Source of the DNA: Trichostrongylus colubriformis
Lineage: Eukaryota; Nematoda; Chromadorea; Rhabditida; Trichostrongylidae
Assembly: GCA_963978905.1 (NCBI GenBank)
Contig: OZ022260.1
Span: 4,267,725 to 4,331,724, forward strand
DNA: 64,000 nt
Direction: 5' to 3'
Shown here piece by piece: positions 21,278-36,200 of this stretch. A program made the position numbers and the translations under genes. The notes under the pieces were generated by a model. That model ran no database searches, had not been told where the DNA came from, and saw only the letters and a program-made list of their open reading frames with translations. The number at the start of each line of letters is the position of its first letter. Position 1 is the stretch's first letter.

Positions 21278-24200
21278 CTGTGAAATCAAATTTATTGTAG
21301 AAAATCACCAAAGATTAAAGGCATACTTGGCAATAATCAGATTGGTCGATTTTCTTGAGAGTGTAGATTTTCGCATAGCTGTCAAGGCTGCATCATTTTT
21401 GCGCCACCAAATCCCCACAACCGCTCAAACCGGGTCTATGTCGTCGTGAGGCGCGGCCACTTGCAGCTAATTTGCCAATGGTGCGCATGGACCATAGTTA
21501 TTATCCCAACGCTGAGAATACGTCACATCTCTGCTTCAGACAACTCGTGCACATCACAGAGCCCTCAGATTAAAGGAACCGTCCCCGAAAATATGAGTTT
21601 TTTTGTTACTCATATAATTTTGTTGTATCTGGCTAATAAGGGCCGCACGCAAAGTTTCACGCGAAAAAGTAAGAATTCGGCTGAGATACAGCTCTCGAAA
21701 TTCCTGGCCAGGTGGGCGGGGCCTCCGAGTAAAAGCCCCGCACCGTCGTCCGCCGCATTTGGGAACGGAGAGTGAGACTTACGCAACTTTCTGTTCCTAA
21801 AATGCAACTCCGACCGCGGCGGACGACAGGGTGGGAACATACTCGGAAGCTCCGCCCACACGACCAAGACTTTGTGGTGCTGTATCTTAGCCAGATTCAC
21901 ATTTTTCACGTGGAACTTTGCATGCGGTCTACATTAGGCAAATACAACATAAATATATGGGTAACATAAAAGCTTATTTCTCCGTGGACGATTCCCTTAA
22001 GGACCTTGTTAGATGAACGCTGCAAATAACTGAGAAGTAAATTGTACCACAACTCCAAAATGATTGGAAAACAATCATCCTGAACTAAACAAGCAGTGTT
22101 TCTTATTATTCAAATTGTAAAGGAGACGGAAAGAATTCAAAAGAAGGGAATTAACGCTTAGTTCACCAGTCGGAGAGAGTCAGGTTCGCAAAACTCGATA
22201 GTTTGGACGAATTGTCCTATGCAGAAGATGCGACGGATGGTCAGCGTTAGGGTGGTGGCTACGTCCCATATGCCCCATCGACAAATTATCTGCAAAGGGC
22301 CGCTCCTAACTACCCTCTCCTGCTTAAGCTCACGCTAAGCACGCCCTTTCAATTCAGCTAACCCATATGGCGTTCGGGTGGGCGCAGCTGGCGTGGGCTC
22401 GAACGGGAATAATGCCGCGATGGCGCAGCGTGGCAGCGCGAAAAGGTGCAACTTGATGTAGTTAACCAAGGATCTATCGCCATAAGAAGGTGAGCCGACT
22501 AATCTGATTACCGCGACGCGGGCCTTTTATGGCTCACCCGGCACTCAGGTACGGACAGAGCCTGATTGGGCCAACTTCTAACAACCAACTATTAATGCTT
22601 AAAGGAATCGTCCACGGAAAATGAGTTTTTGTGTTACCCATATGTTTATGTTGTATTTGCCTATTGTTGGCCTCACGCAAAATTTCACGCGAAAAAATGT
22701 GAATCTGGCTGAGATACAGCACCACAAAGTGCGGTCCAGGTGGGCGGGGCCTCCGTTAAAAGCCTCGTACCGCGTCCGCCGTGGTCGGAGACGCATTATA
22801 GGAATAGAAGGTTACGTAAACAGTCCTACTCTCCGTTCCCAACGGCGGCGGAAGCCGGACGAGGCTTTTACACGGAGGCCTCGCCCACTGGGACCGCACT
22901 TTGTGGTGCTGTATCTCAGCCAGATTCACATTTTTTCGCATGAAATTTTGCATGAGGCCAATATTAGGCAAATACAACATAAACATATGGGTAACACAAA
23001 AACTCATTTTCCGTGGACGATTCCTTTAAAGCATAGTGGCTCAAGCCCCGTTCAACCCTGCCTATGCCTCTTCACCTCAGTCCATGACCGCAAATGCAAG
23101 CGTCGAGACAGACCTTTTTCTGTCTGGAGCTAATAACAAAGCAGGTTATTACAAGAGCAATCAACACCAGCACAACACCATAAACAATCATAAAACCAGG
23201 AGAAATGAACGCTGAAATCGATTGAGATGAATTACAAATGAGCAGCGATTTCGAATAAGAATTCCGCAATCGCTTTAGGACTTTATCTACGCACGGCGCT
23301 CTAGTTCGGATGCATTGCATCGGCGCCACAGTACGAAATACCTTAAAGACAGCATTGGGGGTAATGTGGTAATAAAGAAATCCCTATAAGAAGTCACTCA
23401 CATGGTAGTCCTGGGCCTAAGAAGGCTATTTGTGGCGAAATCCCAGTGAAAAAAGCGCCCCTTCGAGCTGTAGAAACGCCGCAAAATGCTGCAACCGCCC
23501 ATCTTTCCCACCTCTTGATAAGTCGATCCCGCCTCCGGATGACGTAATTCCCGATTGACTGGGGTGGGAGCGGCCAAGGAGACGCGGCAGGATCGAAGGT
23601 TTTGCGGCGCGCTTTCGCAGTTTTAGCTTGAAGCTCACTCCAAAAAGGGATGCTGTCGTATTTCCAAACATTCCCTTGTGTTTAATTGGCGACATGCCAA
23701 TGGAAAACTAGATCAGACTACCCGCCTCTTGACGAACAGGTCGTCCGCGTCGAGAATCAACAGTGGAAAAGGGGATCCTATTTCTCAGGTTTTTGGCCAA
23801 TTCCATCCGTTGTTTCTTCACTGTCCTGTTACTAGGCATCTCGACTTTCACATTCACTACTTCTTTTACTTCTCGTCCGACTTTCCCCTAATGCTGCCTT
23901 TAATGATACACACCCTACTCTCCGCGTATGCACCAGCTGGTGCTCACTACTAACGGGTGGAGTATTTTTACTCTTTATCATCCGAGCGGCCCGTGTGTTT
24001 GATCTTTGTTAAAGAGTGTTTAAGCATATAGGAATAAACCTACAATAGCATCTTTCCTTTGTCTTTTTGAATTCACGGGCATTATTTTGAAATGTCACAT
24101 TGACTGCATAGGAATAACAGTTAAGATCGAATTTGTATCCAGGCGAAAGCTGTAATCAACACCACATTATCAGCATTGATAGTACAATTGAAACAACCAC

Positions 24201-27200
24201 ACTCTAACGTAATCCATTTTTACAAGATTCCAGAAAATTCCATACCCCGAGATTGATCTCTCGCGTAGACACATCTTTTGTGATCACAGTAGTTTCAGGA
24301 AGAGAAGCTGCACTTGACTGAAAGATAAACGTTATGTTTGGTGTTCTAACTTCAGCCATATTCATTAGAATACGGTTAACAAGATAAAACTTAGAAATAT
24401 AAGGAGGTCGAAATAAAAAAGGGGAGTTCACTTGCATTACCGTACTGCACCAAACCCAACCAATAACACGGCATACTCCTATTATAAGCAACACATGAGC
24501 AACATTCTTCTAGTACAAACTACGAGTGCAATACAAAACAAGTCCTAGTAAACAAGACAAATGAAAAAAATATATTAAGTGCCCAGGCCATACTTGTGGC
24601 CAAGCCTGAGGAAGAGAAGTAGTGCCGGGAAGCATCTTTCTTCCAAGGAAACGGGTCCATTACGTGAGATTACCTTTTTTGTAGAAAGAAAATCCACTTT
24701 ACTCCTCCTCTACATGGTGTGTCATTCGAACAGAATGTTCTCGTGGTGCGACCGCGATGCGTGCGAGCTGTGGGAGACATTTGTAGTTGGGTCATAAGGC
24801 GATGCCTGATATAAGACGCAGGACACGGTATCGCCATGGGACCCATGGCGATACCGATACCGTTATTAGGTGTGTGCAGAATAAATGGCCAAAACGGACC
24901 ACTTTTTTCAAAACGCCATAACTTCGCTCAGACACAACTTTCTTTGTCGAAATAAAAACCATTCGAATCTACACAACATTGCCAACGATCTGGTAAAGAA
25001 TGCAATCATGATGAAATTCTGGATTGCGAAAATCAATAAAGTCAACGATGGCATTTTCAACATGCACGTATCGGCGAACTCCTTCTGACGCAGGTTTGCA
25101 TCGAGAACCCGGAAAAGACGGTAATCCGTCAGGGATAGGTCTGGGGAATAAGGGGGAGAGGGAGAGTCTCGATACCTGACTGCATCAGTTTCTGCCGGTT
25201 GACTTGCGAAGTGTGGGGCTTTGCGTTGTTTTGCGCACCCAGCAAAAACTGATGCAGTTAGGCATCAACACTCTCCCTCACCCCCCCCCCCCGCTCTTAT
25301 TCCTCAGACCTATTCCCAACGGATTACCACTTTTTCCGGGTTCTCGATGCAAACCTGCGTCAGAAGAAATTCGCCGATCCTATGCAGAGTAATAATGCCA
25401 TCTTGACTTTATTAATTCTCGCAATCCAAAATTTTATCGTGATGGCATATTTTCTTTACCAGATCGTTGGCAGAGTTGTGTAGATTCGAATGGTTTTTAT
25501 AATTTCGACAAATAAAGTTGTGTCTGAGCGAAGTTATGGCCAGTTATGTTTTGGCTATCTGCACACACCCAAAACATTCGGCGCTCTTGCGCTAAAATTC
25601 GCGCCGCCTGATGCTGCGTGCTAATTTCTGTCCCCATGGCACTAAAAAATTTCAACGCTATGGTGCGGGAATGAAACCGTCACGGTCTCATCTTTTTTCA
25701 CTAATATTTCAATGAACAAATTTTAAATATGATCTAACCCTTCGGTATTGCAGAAGTTCCAAATATCTCACAAAACCATCATAAAATTTGCTGCCATCTT
25801 TCATTTTGAATCCCAGCGTAAGTATGACATTCATGCCTCTTGAAGCCTCAATCGAAACAAGCACACCAGATACCTACAATTACTTCCGTTATTATAATTT
25901 TTTTGCGAAATTAGGGACGCAGTTTTTGGCAGATTATTATTTCCAAACGTGAATGCTCTTCGCAATGAGGAGTCATTTCCGCTCTGTAATCACTCAGCTG
26001 TTAATGGCATATACCATTATGTAAGATTTAGCACCGCCGTGTACAGGATGCGACGCGATTCATGCGAGCTAGGGAGCTTCGCATATAGTTGGGACTCAAA
26101 ATGATTACAGTGTCCTGATCCTAATATAAACTATCACTGGATAGCTGGGTCCCAACTGGGTAAGACGTCCCTGGCTCACACGCATAGCGTAGCATGTCGC
26201 GATCTGAATTCCACATGCAAGGCACATTCCCGGCTGTTAATGGCTGAGTTCCAGTTAATATTATTGAATTTGTCTAAACTCCCTCGGTTGTTTTCAGAGG
26301 TGCCTTTAAAATCAATAGAGTGGAGCTATTCTGTCCAGTGAAAAAAAAGAAAAAACTTGTAAAAAAGGTGAATTTGCTTCCGCTGCTCCGACGTTAGTGA
26401 TAAGGGGCTAGGACCTCTTCGCTTGCTAAGTTTCTTCCAGATAGTTAGACTCCGCCCATAAATTTACGTTATGACCTGTGGTGTCACTACGTCTCTATTC
26501 TCTCTAGTGTTTCCGCTGAAATTATAAGGTTGTCCCGAAAGTTCTCAGCATTTCTGCAATTTCAACTTCGGAGAATCATAACTCGGCACAGAGTGCATCT
26601 TTTCTCACAGAATGAGCACCATTCGATTCGCTACACTCTTGGCAACATTACGCATACCTGAGTATCTTTATTTGATAAAGGGCTGATGATTTATATTGCG
26701 CGAAATGAAAGAAAGTCAACTCCAAATCGCCACTCTTTCTGAACACACTGCTACTGAAGGAGCTGTCCAGATATTTTGAGAAGTGGGGCATAGTTAGTGC
26801 TAGACCTGATGAACATGATGGACGAGTAAGGGCCTTACTCTGCAACTGCTTCAATTAGGGGAAGACGATTTGTGAAATGTGCTCGCGCGGCACCCATTTT
26901 TTAGATTTTTTCAAATCGAAGCTACTTGAGGTGGTCAACTATGCTTGTTTGTTGAGGGCCAACACTTGTTGATATCCCCTGCAAGTATGGACGCTCATGG
27001 CTTTCTGCCGTTTGAGTTTAAGCGATTTGATCAATTGAAAATTCAAGCAACTCGTTCTCATTTCTGCACTACTGAAACCAGGGTTGAAATGTTCCATCCG
27101 ATGCTTCACCCCCATCTCTTACAGCATTCACATTTGTGGTTTCCTTTGCTGCGACTCGACTGAAAAAGAACTCGTGAAGAGAAGTTATCCAAAAGTGCCA

Positions 27201-30200
27201 TTTTCACAGTACTTCAAAATTTCCCCAATAATTCGCAAATCTTGTGGCATTCCGAAAAAAGCATATATCCAGAAAGAGCAACTTTTTGTCTATCTAAGGA
27301 GCACAACACGTGATTTAATTCATGTTGACGCGCTTTGATATTTGAATTTATCTTGTGAATGCGCAAAAACGCTGAGGACTTTCCGGACAACCTAATACTT
27401 ACTCTTCACTGAAGAACCACCACGTATCCCTAGTTACATTTTTAAAAGCTGTTCACACGTGAGTCATAGTGAACTTTGTCCGTGGAATTCGCTTTCTTTG
27501 AGCACTCGTCAACACTTCGGTCAAATTATCAATGCTTCACATTTAATGGGTTTTGAACAATTTAGAAATTCTCTAAAATCTATTAGAAAACGAAATAGAC
27601 GAAATCAAAAAGCCCTAAGCACACTAAGCGTACTGCAAGCAAGTGGGCGGCAGTCACCGAACAGAATTGAATCCGAGCATCGCCTAAAGCTATCCTGTTG
27701 GTGAATGACCGATGGAAGCACTTTTCCATTATGTAACGCACTATACTTCACTACTAGTTTGAAAAAAAAAAAACAGCAAATTTGCTTCAAGACGTTTACC
27801 GCTATCGTAGTCGTAGGAACAGTTGTTGTTGTTGTTTTAGGAGATTTCTTTTTCAACTGTCCTGTAGTAAAAGTGATCCATGGACTACGTGGACCCATAC
27901 CGCCGCCTGTCATACAAGCAACACTCACATGATAAATTGCTGCAATGAAGAAGGTTCTGGGTAACAACACAGTAAGGCCGCCTCCATACTCATAGCGGTA
28001 ATGCCGGCGGCAAGGCGTGGTCGCGTTCACACACAGCAAGGCAGAGTGGCACAGGCGGAGACGCAGGCATGACCTACTGCTGGCACCGCAGAGTATGAAA
28101 GGGCATAAAATTTGAGCCCTGTAAACTGTACTGCTTGGTTTAAGACGTCGATATTCAGCAGTAGGTGAACGTGGAGGTAAGCGTTTGACTTCACATGATT
28201 CAACGAGATCTGGGTTTTCACATAAACGTACCTATAAAAATAAATTCTTATAAGCTTTACTAAGATTACGACATTTCAAAAATAATGGGAATTACTTCAC
28301 ATCCCGCATCCTTCCCTGGTATCTTCTCCTCTGGTATCGGTTCAAAATCCACATAGACTACATCGAGTAGTTCAGTTACCTCAACCTCTGTCGGAGCATC
28401 CGTAGGTGCTGAAATGGCCAGATGGTTGCTTACTGATTACAAATGGGAAGGTCTTTCTCCCCCTAGGATCACGGATCTCATTCAGCGAGGGGCCTCTCTC
28501 GCTGAAGGATCTCGAGCCGTTGGGTGATTAGGCTACGTGGCACGACCCCAGAGAGCGGGCAGGGGGTTAATCGTGGACTAAAAGACACCACGTACGTTCT
28601 CTAAGATGGTAGGTGGATTCATGGGATGGACTTCCCTTTTTGTTGTGCTGAGCCAGTTCATTTCCTTTGTATCCACGCAGACGTTTCATGCACTCGTGTG
28701 GGAGCATTCTGTATGGTGCACTTGGTTGGTACCCTGCATTCGGTTCAGCCTAAACTTGCATTTCAACGACTGGGAGGTACATGGGAGGCGGTGCGGGATC
28801 GTCTTCGATGAATAAGCCCCAAGTCTACGTCGGGATAAAATGGCAAACCACCCCAAATATACTCGGCCCCCACCACAGAGCCTGGCAAGCTACTCGTGGA
28901 TTTTCATCTCTCCGAAACAGCAGTAAGGATAGGCCTTATTCCCATGAACACGGTGGAGCTCCCAACGAGGACCGTTAGGGAGAGGCTGCCACAATTTCAG
29001 GGCTACTCAGAGCTATAACAGATCGTCCAATCGAGAAGGACTGAGATGGCGATCTGTACTTTCAAAGCATGAGCCCTTTCATCGGAAGTGAGTATCGAAG
29101 ATCTGATAATGCAAGCCAAGAAGATTAAGCACGACGCCATCGGAATGACCGCGACGAAAAGACATCGCCCGCCTTACATAAATGATCTCCTGTGAGACGC
29201 AGAAATTTTGATTGAGAAAAAATCAGGCATTGTTAAATAACAGCTTTTGCGGAGTGGTCACCTGAGAACAGATGAGATATTCCAAAGGGAAGTGAGGAGC
29301 GACAGCGAGCCAGAGGATGTCACCATTTCCACTAACCACGTCCCACTACTACTCTAGTTTGACTTTCAGAGTTGGTAATTCAGAGTTTTAGGCGATCCGG
29401 TGATCACGCGATCAAACGGGTAGGAAAAACACATGTGGGTTGGACGATGAGGCGATTAGGCAATAAGGCGTGCCTAAGTCGAATCAGCACAAGTTTTATC
29501 TTTTCCGTAAGGTGCCTTAAACATACGTTTTATTCTGATTTGGAATTGCCATTACGAGATTCCTTATGAACGCTTGGAACCTTCAGCGACACTGCTTGTT
29601 CAGAGTTCGGGACTCAGGCTATCTGGCGATTCAGGCGATCAAACGATCCAGGTCTTCAGGTGAAAAGAAGCGCATCGATTATTCGATCAATCGCCTGAAT
29701 TGCCTCGTCGTCTGATCGACTAATTACGTGAATCGCCAACTCTGAACATCACCTCTCGAACCCCACGGGATCGAACTTCACGCTATTCTGTAACGCTGGC
29801 CGCGCTCTAATGGCATCGACCAATTCATCTACGTACTTCTTCGTCTCTCTATTCCAGTAGTGCTTTCAAAATCGAAACAACTTCGACAACGAAGATGGGA
29901 ATCAGGTTTTCAGTGGAAATTAATCATTAGACGTATATTCACCCAATTAGCATTTCAATGCCGGTCCGAAATTATGCAATATTGCCTCAAAGCGGGAAAT
30001 CGCGTATAAGAAGCAGCCCGCTCATGCAACAGATCACCGTGGTGTTTGCTCTGCAAGAAAAGGTTCACTCAAAATGTAGTATTAGGTTGATTCATAATAA
30101 ATCGGACAAATGGCAGTGATGATTTCTCGAGATCATAACTCAGTAACGAGTTAACGAAAATGGACGCGCTAGGTACCGTTGGAATGAGTATGAAAAGCTC

Positions 30201-33200
30201 TTCGAAGTACCGCAAAATAACCACTCCAAAGTAAATTCATTCCGCCACAATGCCGCACGATTTCAAGTGGTCCAGAGACCACATCCGCAACGTCATACTA
30301 TTTATATCGCTATCTGGCCAGGAACCCGCGGATATCGGGAGACGTCTGAAAGAAGTTCACAAGGAGCATGCTCCCGCCAGAAGTACACTGTAGTTGTAGC
30401 ATTCGAAGTTTGCGTCAGGCGACTATTCCATCGAAGACGAAAACCGCGGTTGGTGGAGCGTACACGGCGTAGAGTACTGGGAGCTGCTCGATGAAGGTAC
30501 CACAGTATCCGCCGACGTCTACGTTCGTCGATTACGAGAATTGAAGGCCAATGTCCAAAGTTCGCTACGGCGGCGGTCACATGTCTACTTCCAGCACGAC
30601 AACGTGTCTACTTCCACAGACCGCACTTCGCAAGATCGACCAAGGCCGAGCTGCTGTCGTACAGTTGGACCGTACTTCTATACCCACCGTACTCCCCAGA
30701 CCTGCCCCTTCAGATTTCCACCTTTTCTCCCACAGCCAACGCCACCTGGACGGCCAAGACTTCAAAACTCGTGACGAGGTCAAGGCGGCACTCGGCAACT
30801 TCTTCGAGCTCCAGCTTCCGGCCTTCTGGAGCAAGGGCATCCATGATCTGCCTATACCGTGGCAGAAGGTCATCGATAAAGATGGAGTATATTTCAAGTG
30901 AATCCCTGTTGTCGTAAAAAAGTTGCACGACAATGATTAATTGGTCAATTTGTCCGATTTATTATGAATCAACCTAATAGATATGCCTCATTGTGTTTAA
31001 ACTGCCTCACAGGGCGAGTTGCGACGTTGTACTTTCTTCATGTGCATTTTGTTCCAAATGCAAAAGCTCAAACATGATCAACACATTTTCAAAATAAGCT
31101 GGAAGACTCAACTTCTCGTCGACGATCCCTCAATATCTAAGAGCAATGATTTCGGCACACATAATAATAACAAGAGTGCATTTTTCTCACCTAATTCCTT
31201 CACATCAATTTGTATTGTCAAATTTCGTGGATCAGCTTTAATATACGCTTCTTCTTTCTCATGAATAACTGGTTCAAGGACAACGCGGTACCTTTCAGGT
31301 CGTGCTTCAATTTGCCATTCCTGAATATTATTGGAATAAATTTGGAAATAATGCTCTAGTGAATGTAACATCGGATTCCCTCTGCTCGTCATTAACCCGG
31401 GTGTGTGCAGATATGACAGCGAATCGCTTCGCGGCGTTCCGCTCGCGGCGCCATCAGTACGAGTCGCTTGAAATTCCGCTCAAGACGCAATGGGCTGGTA
31501 CCGTGAGGGACCTTTAAGGATTGCAAATTGAAAGCTTCGGGAGTTCGCCTACCTTTAAAGGTCCCCCACGGTACCAGCTCATTGCGTCTTGAGCGGAATT
31601 CCAAACGACTCGTACTTGCCGCGCTGCTCGCCGCGGGCGGCCACGCGATTCGCTGTCATATCTGCATACACCCCATTAACCCATATCGTTATCATGATAT
31701 CATCATCATTATCACATCAGTAACATTCGCAGTTCGTTCTAAGGAAGGGGATACGCTAAGGAGGGCGGCTGATAACTCAGAGCAATCAGACCTAAGTTTG
31801 ATACCCAAAATGGTAAAACAATCGTTCACAGAAATTCGATTGTTCTAATTCCTTTCGAAATAAAGATAGATACAGTACGTGATCAGAATCGCGAAAAGAA
31901 CCGAGAATTTGTTTCAGGTAAATATAAAAATCGAAAATCTGAAGAACTCGAGAAAAGGTAGCTCGTTTGAATTCGCGTTGAGCAACTTTGAAAAGTCCTC
32001 CGAATTTCGCGCCCAGTATGCTGATATGTGTCCCACTCTGCGTCCGTGATCACATAAATGTCACCTCGTTGCTCATCCTGAGTTCTTTCTCCCTCGCCAC
32101 CACACCTCCGCGGACTGTAGCCTCACCTCATCGGATGTTACAGTGAGGGCTGTATTTTAAATAGATTTTTGTTTTTTTTTTTGCGTGAAACTCTGTGTGT
32201 GGCTCGTGGTTTACAAATACAGCATGAAAATATGGGTAACAGAAGAATTCGAATTTCCATGGAATGCTCTTATAAGGGGGATCAGCACTTAACAGACGTA
32301 GGGAACTCCATGTTAAAGGAATCGTCCACGAAAAATGAGTTTTCGTGTAACCCATATGTTTATGTTGTATTTGCCTAATACGGGCCTCATGCAAAATTTC
32401 ACGCGAAAAATGTGAATTCGGCTGAGATACGGCACCACAAAGTACGTCCGGGTGGGCGGGGCCTCCGACTAAAAGCTTCGTCCCGCCGTCCGCCGTGGTC
32501 GGAGACGCATTGTAGGAATAGAAGGTTACTCAAAGGAATCGTCCATGGAAAATGAGTTTTTGTGTTACCCATATATTTATGTTGTATTTGCCTAATGTTG
32601 GCCTCATGCAAAATTTCACGCGAAAAAATGTGAATCTGGCTGAGATACAGCACCACAAAGTGCGGTCCCAGTGGTCGGGGCCTCCGTGTGAAAGCCTCGT
32701 ACCACCTCCGCCGTGGTCTGAGACGCATTGTAGGAACAGAATGTTACGTAAACAGTCCCACTCTCCGTTCCCAACGGCGGCGGAAGACGGGACGAGCCTT
32801 TTACACGGAGGCCCCGCCCACTGGGACCGCACTTTGTGGTGCTGTATCTCAGCCAGATTCACATTTTTTCGCGTGAAATTTTGCATGCGGCCCACATTAG
32901 GCAAATACAACATGAACATATGGGTAACACAAAAACTCATTTTTCCGTGGACGATTCCTTTAAACATACTTTCTTCCTCAAAAAATGTTTACAGTGAGCT
33001 CGCATATGCTAGAACCTTTACATGGCCATACTCACAACTAATGTTTTATTAGTAGTTGCTTTCAACCAGTTCATGACCGTTTCTTCACCATTATATATTC
33101 GTGTACGTCTGAAATTAATCTTAAAGCCATCTAGTTCTCGAAATTAGAACTGTACAGCAATAGTGAGGTCATCAGACCGCCCAGTGAAATAACTTCACGT

Positions 33201-36200
33201 CCACAGGCGGTAGACATTGTTTCTGAACCCTCGAAGCCACTGCACGGCAAACATCAAACAGCATTAAAAACCAATGAACAACACAACAGTACGATCGCCC
33301 GTCCATTTTCTAAGGCAAAGCCAACATGGGTAGGCAGGAAGCGGTTGTTGCCCCATGGTCTCGAAAAAGTCTTCAATTGGTTATTATGTTGGGGGAGAGT
33401 GAACCAGTGTGTACCCACACGTCACGATCCCGCACTGCAGCGTTCCGCTCACGAGCTGGTGGTGGCGGGTCTAATTGTAGGGCGAATGTCTGAACTAATG
33501 AGAACTTGGCAATCGCTTCAGAGTCCAAGTATGTACAGCAACCCTAGTTCGTACGCAGCGCTTGGCACGCAGAGCGCGGCGCTCGACGTAAAGGGGAGCA
33601 CAACAAGGTCAAGCCTGGCGCATAAACTAAAATTCTTACGAAAGGAGACCCCCTTCCCCTCCCCCTCCTGGTCCATGAATCAGCCTATACCCGAACTGCC
33701 TCGATTGACGACCTTTTTCTAGAGGTCAGTCCACCATCCAAAATCTTCTAGCCAGTGCTGTCATGGAATACTTGTCTAAATTTCGAAATATGACCCCCTT
33801 CAAACCCAGCGCAAGTGAAAATGTCTCCAGTGTGGAAGCGTGATTGGAGAGTTGATGTTTCCCTGGCTGTTCCTGCTATCCACTGAGTTCTCGCTTGAAG
33901 ACGATAATGAGATGTTTCGCTCATAACTTATTCCCCTGCCAATACCACGTGATCAACAAATGAATTGTTTGGAAAAACTGGTACTAATGCACAACTCCGG
34001 TGATTCCCGGTGATAAGTGGCTCATTTGCCACAACTCTCTAGCATTTGAAGGATGTCATACTCGAACAGTGAGTCATCTCACGGAAATGCTGGCGGTACT
34101 GCCACATCTTGACAGCAATGAGCACTACTATATGTACTAAAAGAGGAGGGACGCTCGATTCTATCGTGACCAGCGGCGCACTGCGCGGCAGGTGACGCGT
34201 CGAGTCAGGCACACTTAAAGGAATCGTCCACGGAAAATGAGTTTTTGTGTTATCCATGTATTTATGTTGTATTTGCCTAATGTTGGCCTCATGCAAAATT
34301 TCACGCGAAAAAATGTGAATCTGGCTGAGATACAGCATCACAAAGTGCGGTCCCAGTGGGCGGGGCCTCCGTGTAAAAGCCTCGTACCGCGTCCGCCGTG
34401 GTCGGAGACGCATTGTAGGAACAGAAGGTTACGTAAACAGTCCTACTCTCCGTTCCCAACGGCAGCGGAAGACGGGACGAGGCTTTTACACGGAGGCCCC
34501 GCCCACTGGGACCGCACTTTGTGGTGCTATATCTCAGCCAGATTCACATTTTTTTCGCGTGAAATTTTGCATGAGGTCAACATTAGGCAAATACAACATA
34601 AACATATGGGTGACACAAAAACTCATTTTCCGTGGACGATTCCTTTAACGGTCGAATGTCGATAACAACTGTGTAATTGCCGCGCACTTAGAATGATACA
34701 CCGCCGTCTGGATTAATTTTGATCGAACTGTAAACTTCAGGGAGCTGATCAACTCCGTCACCATCATAATTCGCATGCGGACCCCTGTACTTTGCACTGA
34801 AATGACGCTACTGGAATGCATAAAATAAATCCTTTTCACCCTGAAACTATTGCGGTGAAACTATTAGGCTGTCCCAAAAGTTCGGAACACCTCGACCACT
34901 TTTCAAATTTATTTCATTACAACATAAACACATTTCAGTCAACAAGACATGCCATTCTGTAGAGTAGAAAATTTTCTTCCGAATAATATATGAAATAGCA
35001 AAAGGCTTCATGTAGTAAAGGAATAAATTCGAATAAAGAGGTCGAGGTGTTCCGGAACTTTCGAGACAACCTAATATAAAATGGACCGATATGAAGTTGT
35101 TAAACAATTTTATAAGATGAGAAAGACCTCACAGGATAATTTCGTGGAAAAAAGCTCAATAATGAAAAGTAGCTCCTTATTCCCAAAAATTCACTATCGC
35201 AAGAGAAAACACAGATCTTAAATTCATAGAGAAGTCCAAGATCTCCCTCCTCTCTGTCAGTGAAGCAAAATATCTCCTAAACCATTAGCATACCATTAAT
35301 ATCCCCAACAAGCAACTATAAATGATAGCTGACGCTATTGACTTGCGTCCCTTCAAGATTTAAATCGTTCTCTGTGACGCGACGTCGCACGCCCCGCCCC
35401 CCGGCGCGGCATCCTGGCCTGGGTCACGATAGAATCGACATACACCCCTAGAAGGGTGATGAACAAGTGCAGAAAGAGGTTGTATAGCTAAGACTGTACT
35501 CCAGAGCTGCAGCTTTGAGGTGAAGCTCGGTGCTATGATTTAGGTGATCAGAAAGGGTAACATGTTTACTTCCATAATTCCTACAGATCCCAACTGAGAA
35601 CACTGGCGCAGTTTAGGTGAGAGCTGCGCCCGAAGCGGAGTGAAAAAGCACCATGAAACCCGCTGTTACCACTTCGTCGGGCCCTGCCCTCACGCCTCAA
35701 CGTTGTGGTAGAGTGCTGCGTATGACCCCTTGGCATTACATTCTTACTCGGATCCAATCTATCATTCAATAACGTGACGAGTAAGAAATAGGTACGCGGT
35801 GTAATCAACAAGTGGACGAGAGGCACTATTCTTTGATGTTTTAATTTCAATATGTTGTTCTCCACTGCGGCACTAGATACCAAATATAGAGGTCTTTAAT
35901 TTCCATGGCGGACCAAATCATGGCACTCGAGGCAAAGTCCCCACTCCCTCCTTCCCGGCATAGTGTTTGTGATATATTTAACGGAACATATACGCCCGTG
36001 TCTCTTCCACCACTGTATTCTCCACGGCCTAACCGACTCTGATTGAACTGAAACATTCCACTGAGCTCCCGTCTTGCTGGAAAAGTCACAACCAGATGCA
36101 GCTGACTCAACGCGCTGAACAAACGTCGAACAGTCTCAATTTGTTGAGCCTCTGCTCCTTCTTTCCTTTCCTGTTTCACCGGCACTGATTGAGGAATGCT

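Noticed and set aside
22621..34665. Frames of 100-170 codons in the TTAA foldback copies (MSFCVTHIFMLYLPNVG...)
   Set aside because: They recur in every copy on both strands because the element is a palindrome; no domain and no codon constraint. Judged non-coding.
35870..35960. Possible tRNA or snRNA-like segment (GGCGGACCAAATC...)
   Set aside because: No cloverleaf or box pattern could be drawn; coincidental.
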